Shown here one piece after another: positions 42,495 through 42,589 of a stretch of 42,589 bases of DNA. The position numbers and the translations under genes were made by a program. The number at the start of each line of letters is the position of its first letter. Within the stretch, counting starts at the first letter, position 1. The DNA is from Methylocystis sp. GTDB lineage: Bacteria > Pseudomonadota > Alphaproteobacteria > Rhizobiales > Beijerinckiaceae. The stretch is taken from NCBI GenBank assembly GCA_022843405.1, contig JALHNQ010000028.1:1-42589 (forward strand), written 5' to 3'. Under the pieces are notes generated by a model. The model did not search any database and had not been told where the DNA came from. It saw only the letters and a list, made by a program, of their open reading frames with translations.

Positions 42495-42589
42495 TTATCC
42501 GCCGGCTTTCGGCTTCCCGGCGTCGGCGGGCGCCGTCGCTGAGCCGCTTGCGCCTGCGGCCGGCGGCGCCGTCGCGGCTGGCGTCACGA
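42495..42589 (-). CDS. C-terminal end of an Ala/Pro/Gly-rich protein (partial)
   Basis: On the minus strand a frame enters from beyond the window and ends at the TAA at 42495-42497. The 30 visible residues are low complexity (ATAPPAAGASGSATAPADAG, then KPKAGG). Composition fits the flexible tail of a real protein in this GC-rich genome; no family can be named. Confidence 0.45.
   Translation of the reverse strand, partial: VTPAATAPPAAGASGSATAPADAGKPKAGG

Overview
The window is GC-rich and comes from an alphaproteobacterial (Rhizobiales-type) methanotroph of the Methylocystis/Methylosinus kind. It opens in the 3' end of pmoB, the copper subunit of particulate methane monooxygenase. Gene orders further on (cpdR / N-formylglutamate amidohydrolase / hisN, DUF1036-pyk, an sRNA next to suhB) and Rhizobiales-type palindromic repeats agree with this placement, which I inferred from sequence reading alone.

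Layout. 1-4634: end of pmoB, a terminator, then a same-strand copper block pmoD-copC-copD(fused to cytochrome c)-pmoF, closed by a second terminator. 4712-12549: housekeeping and small genes (aspartate aminotransferase, SRPBCC protein, Fe superoxide dismutase, a second pmoD-like gene, CBS protein, exonuclease III, YcjF-like membrane protein). 12775-18377: plsY followed by dprA, which is split by a complete 3733-bp IS1595-type element (13454-17186) with perfect 26-bp inverted repeats and an 8-bp target duplication. 18379-23450: small protein, ruvX, gatC-gatA-chorismate mutase-like gene, gatB. 24111-30746: histone H1-like protein, hemB, a tyrosinase gene with an in-frame stop, DUF1036-pyk, a GNAT gene carrying an in-frame palindromic repeat, and suhB. 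31045-35789: suhB/mmgR-type sRNA, rcdA, rpmE, homocysteine S-methyltransferase, cpdR, N-formylglutamate amidohydrolase and hisN. 35954-42589: lysophospholipase-like hydrolase, a probable outer-membrane copper-uptake cluster (TlpA-like protein, OprC/NosA-like TonB receptor, DUF2946-like protein), a LuxR regulator, an hsp20 gene, and the tail of one more gene.

Two themes link the genes. The first is copper: pMMO, PmoD, CopC, CopD and PmoF on one side, a second PmoD, a broken tyrosinase, and a TonB receptor with the CXXXM and HXM copper ligands of OprC on the other. The second is cell-cycle proteolysis: rcdA and cpdR, both adaptors for ClpXP degradation of CtrA, lie 1.5 kb apart.

The most unusual object is the element in dprA. 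Besides a zinc-ribbon DDE transposase it carries a DUF6471 regulator with a membrane protein, two small coiled-coil plus winged-helix-like proteins, and two tRNA genes. The first tRNA has a leucine-type body (D-arm, A73, long variable arm) but a UGA serine anticodon arm. The second has an arginine-type body (A20, G73) but what looks like a CGU (threonine) anticodon on a weak stem. Mobile chimeric tRNAs of this kind could be missense, codon-supply or decoy RNAs. All folds were done by eye and need tRNAscan-SE/Infernal and a charging assay.
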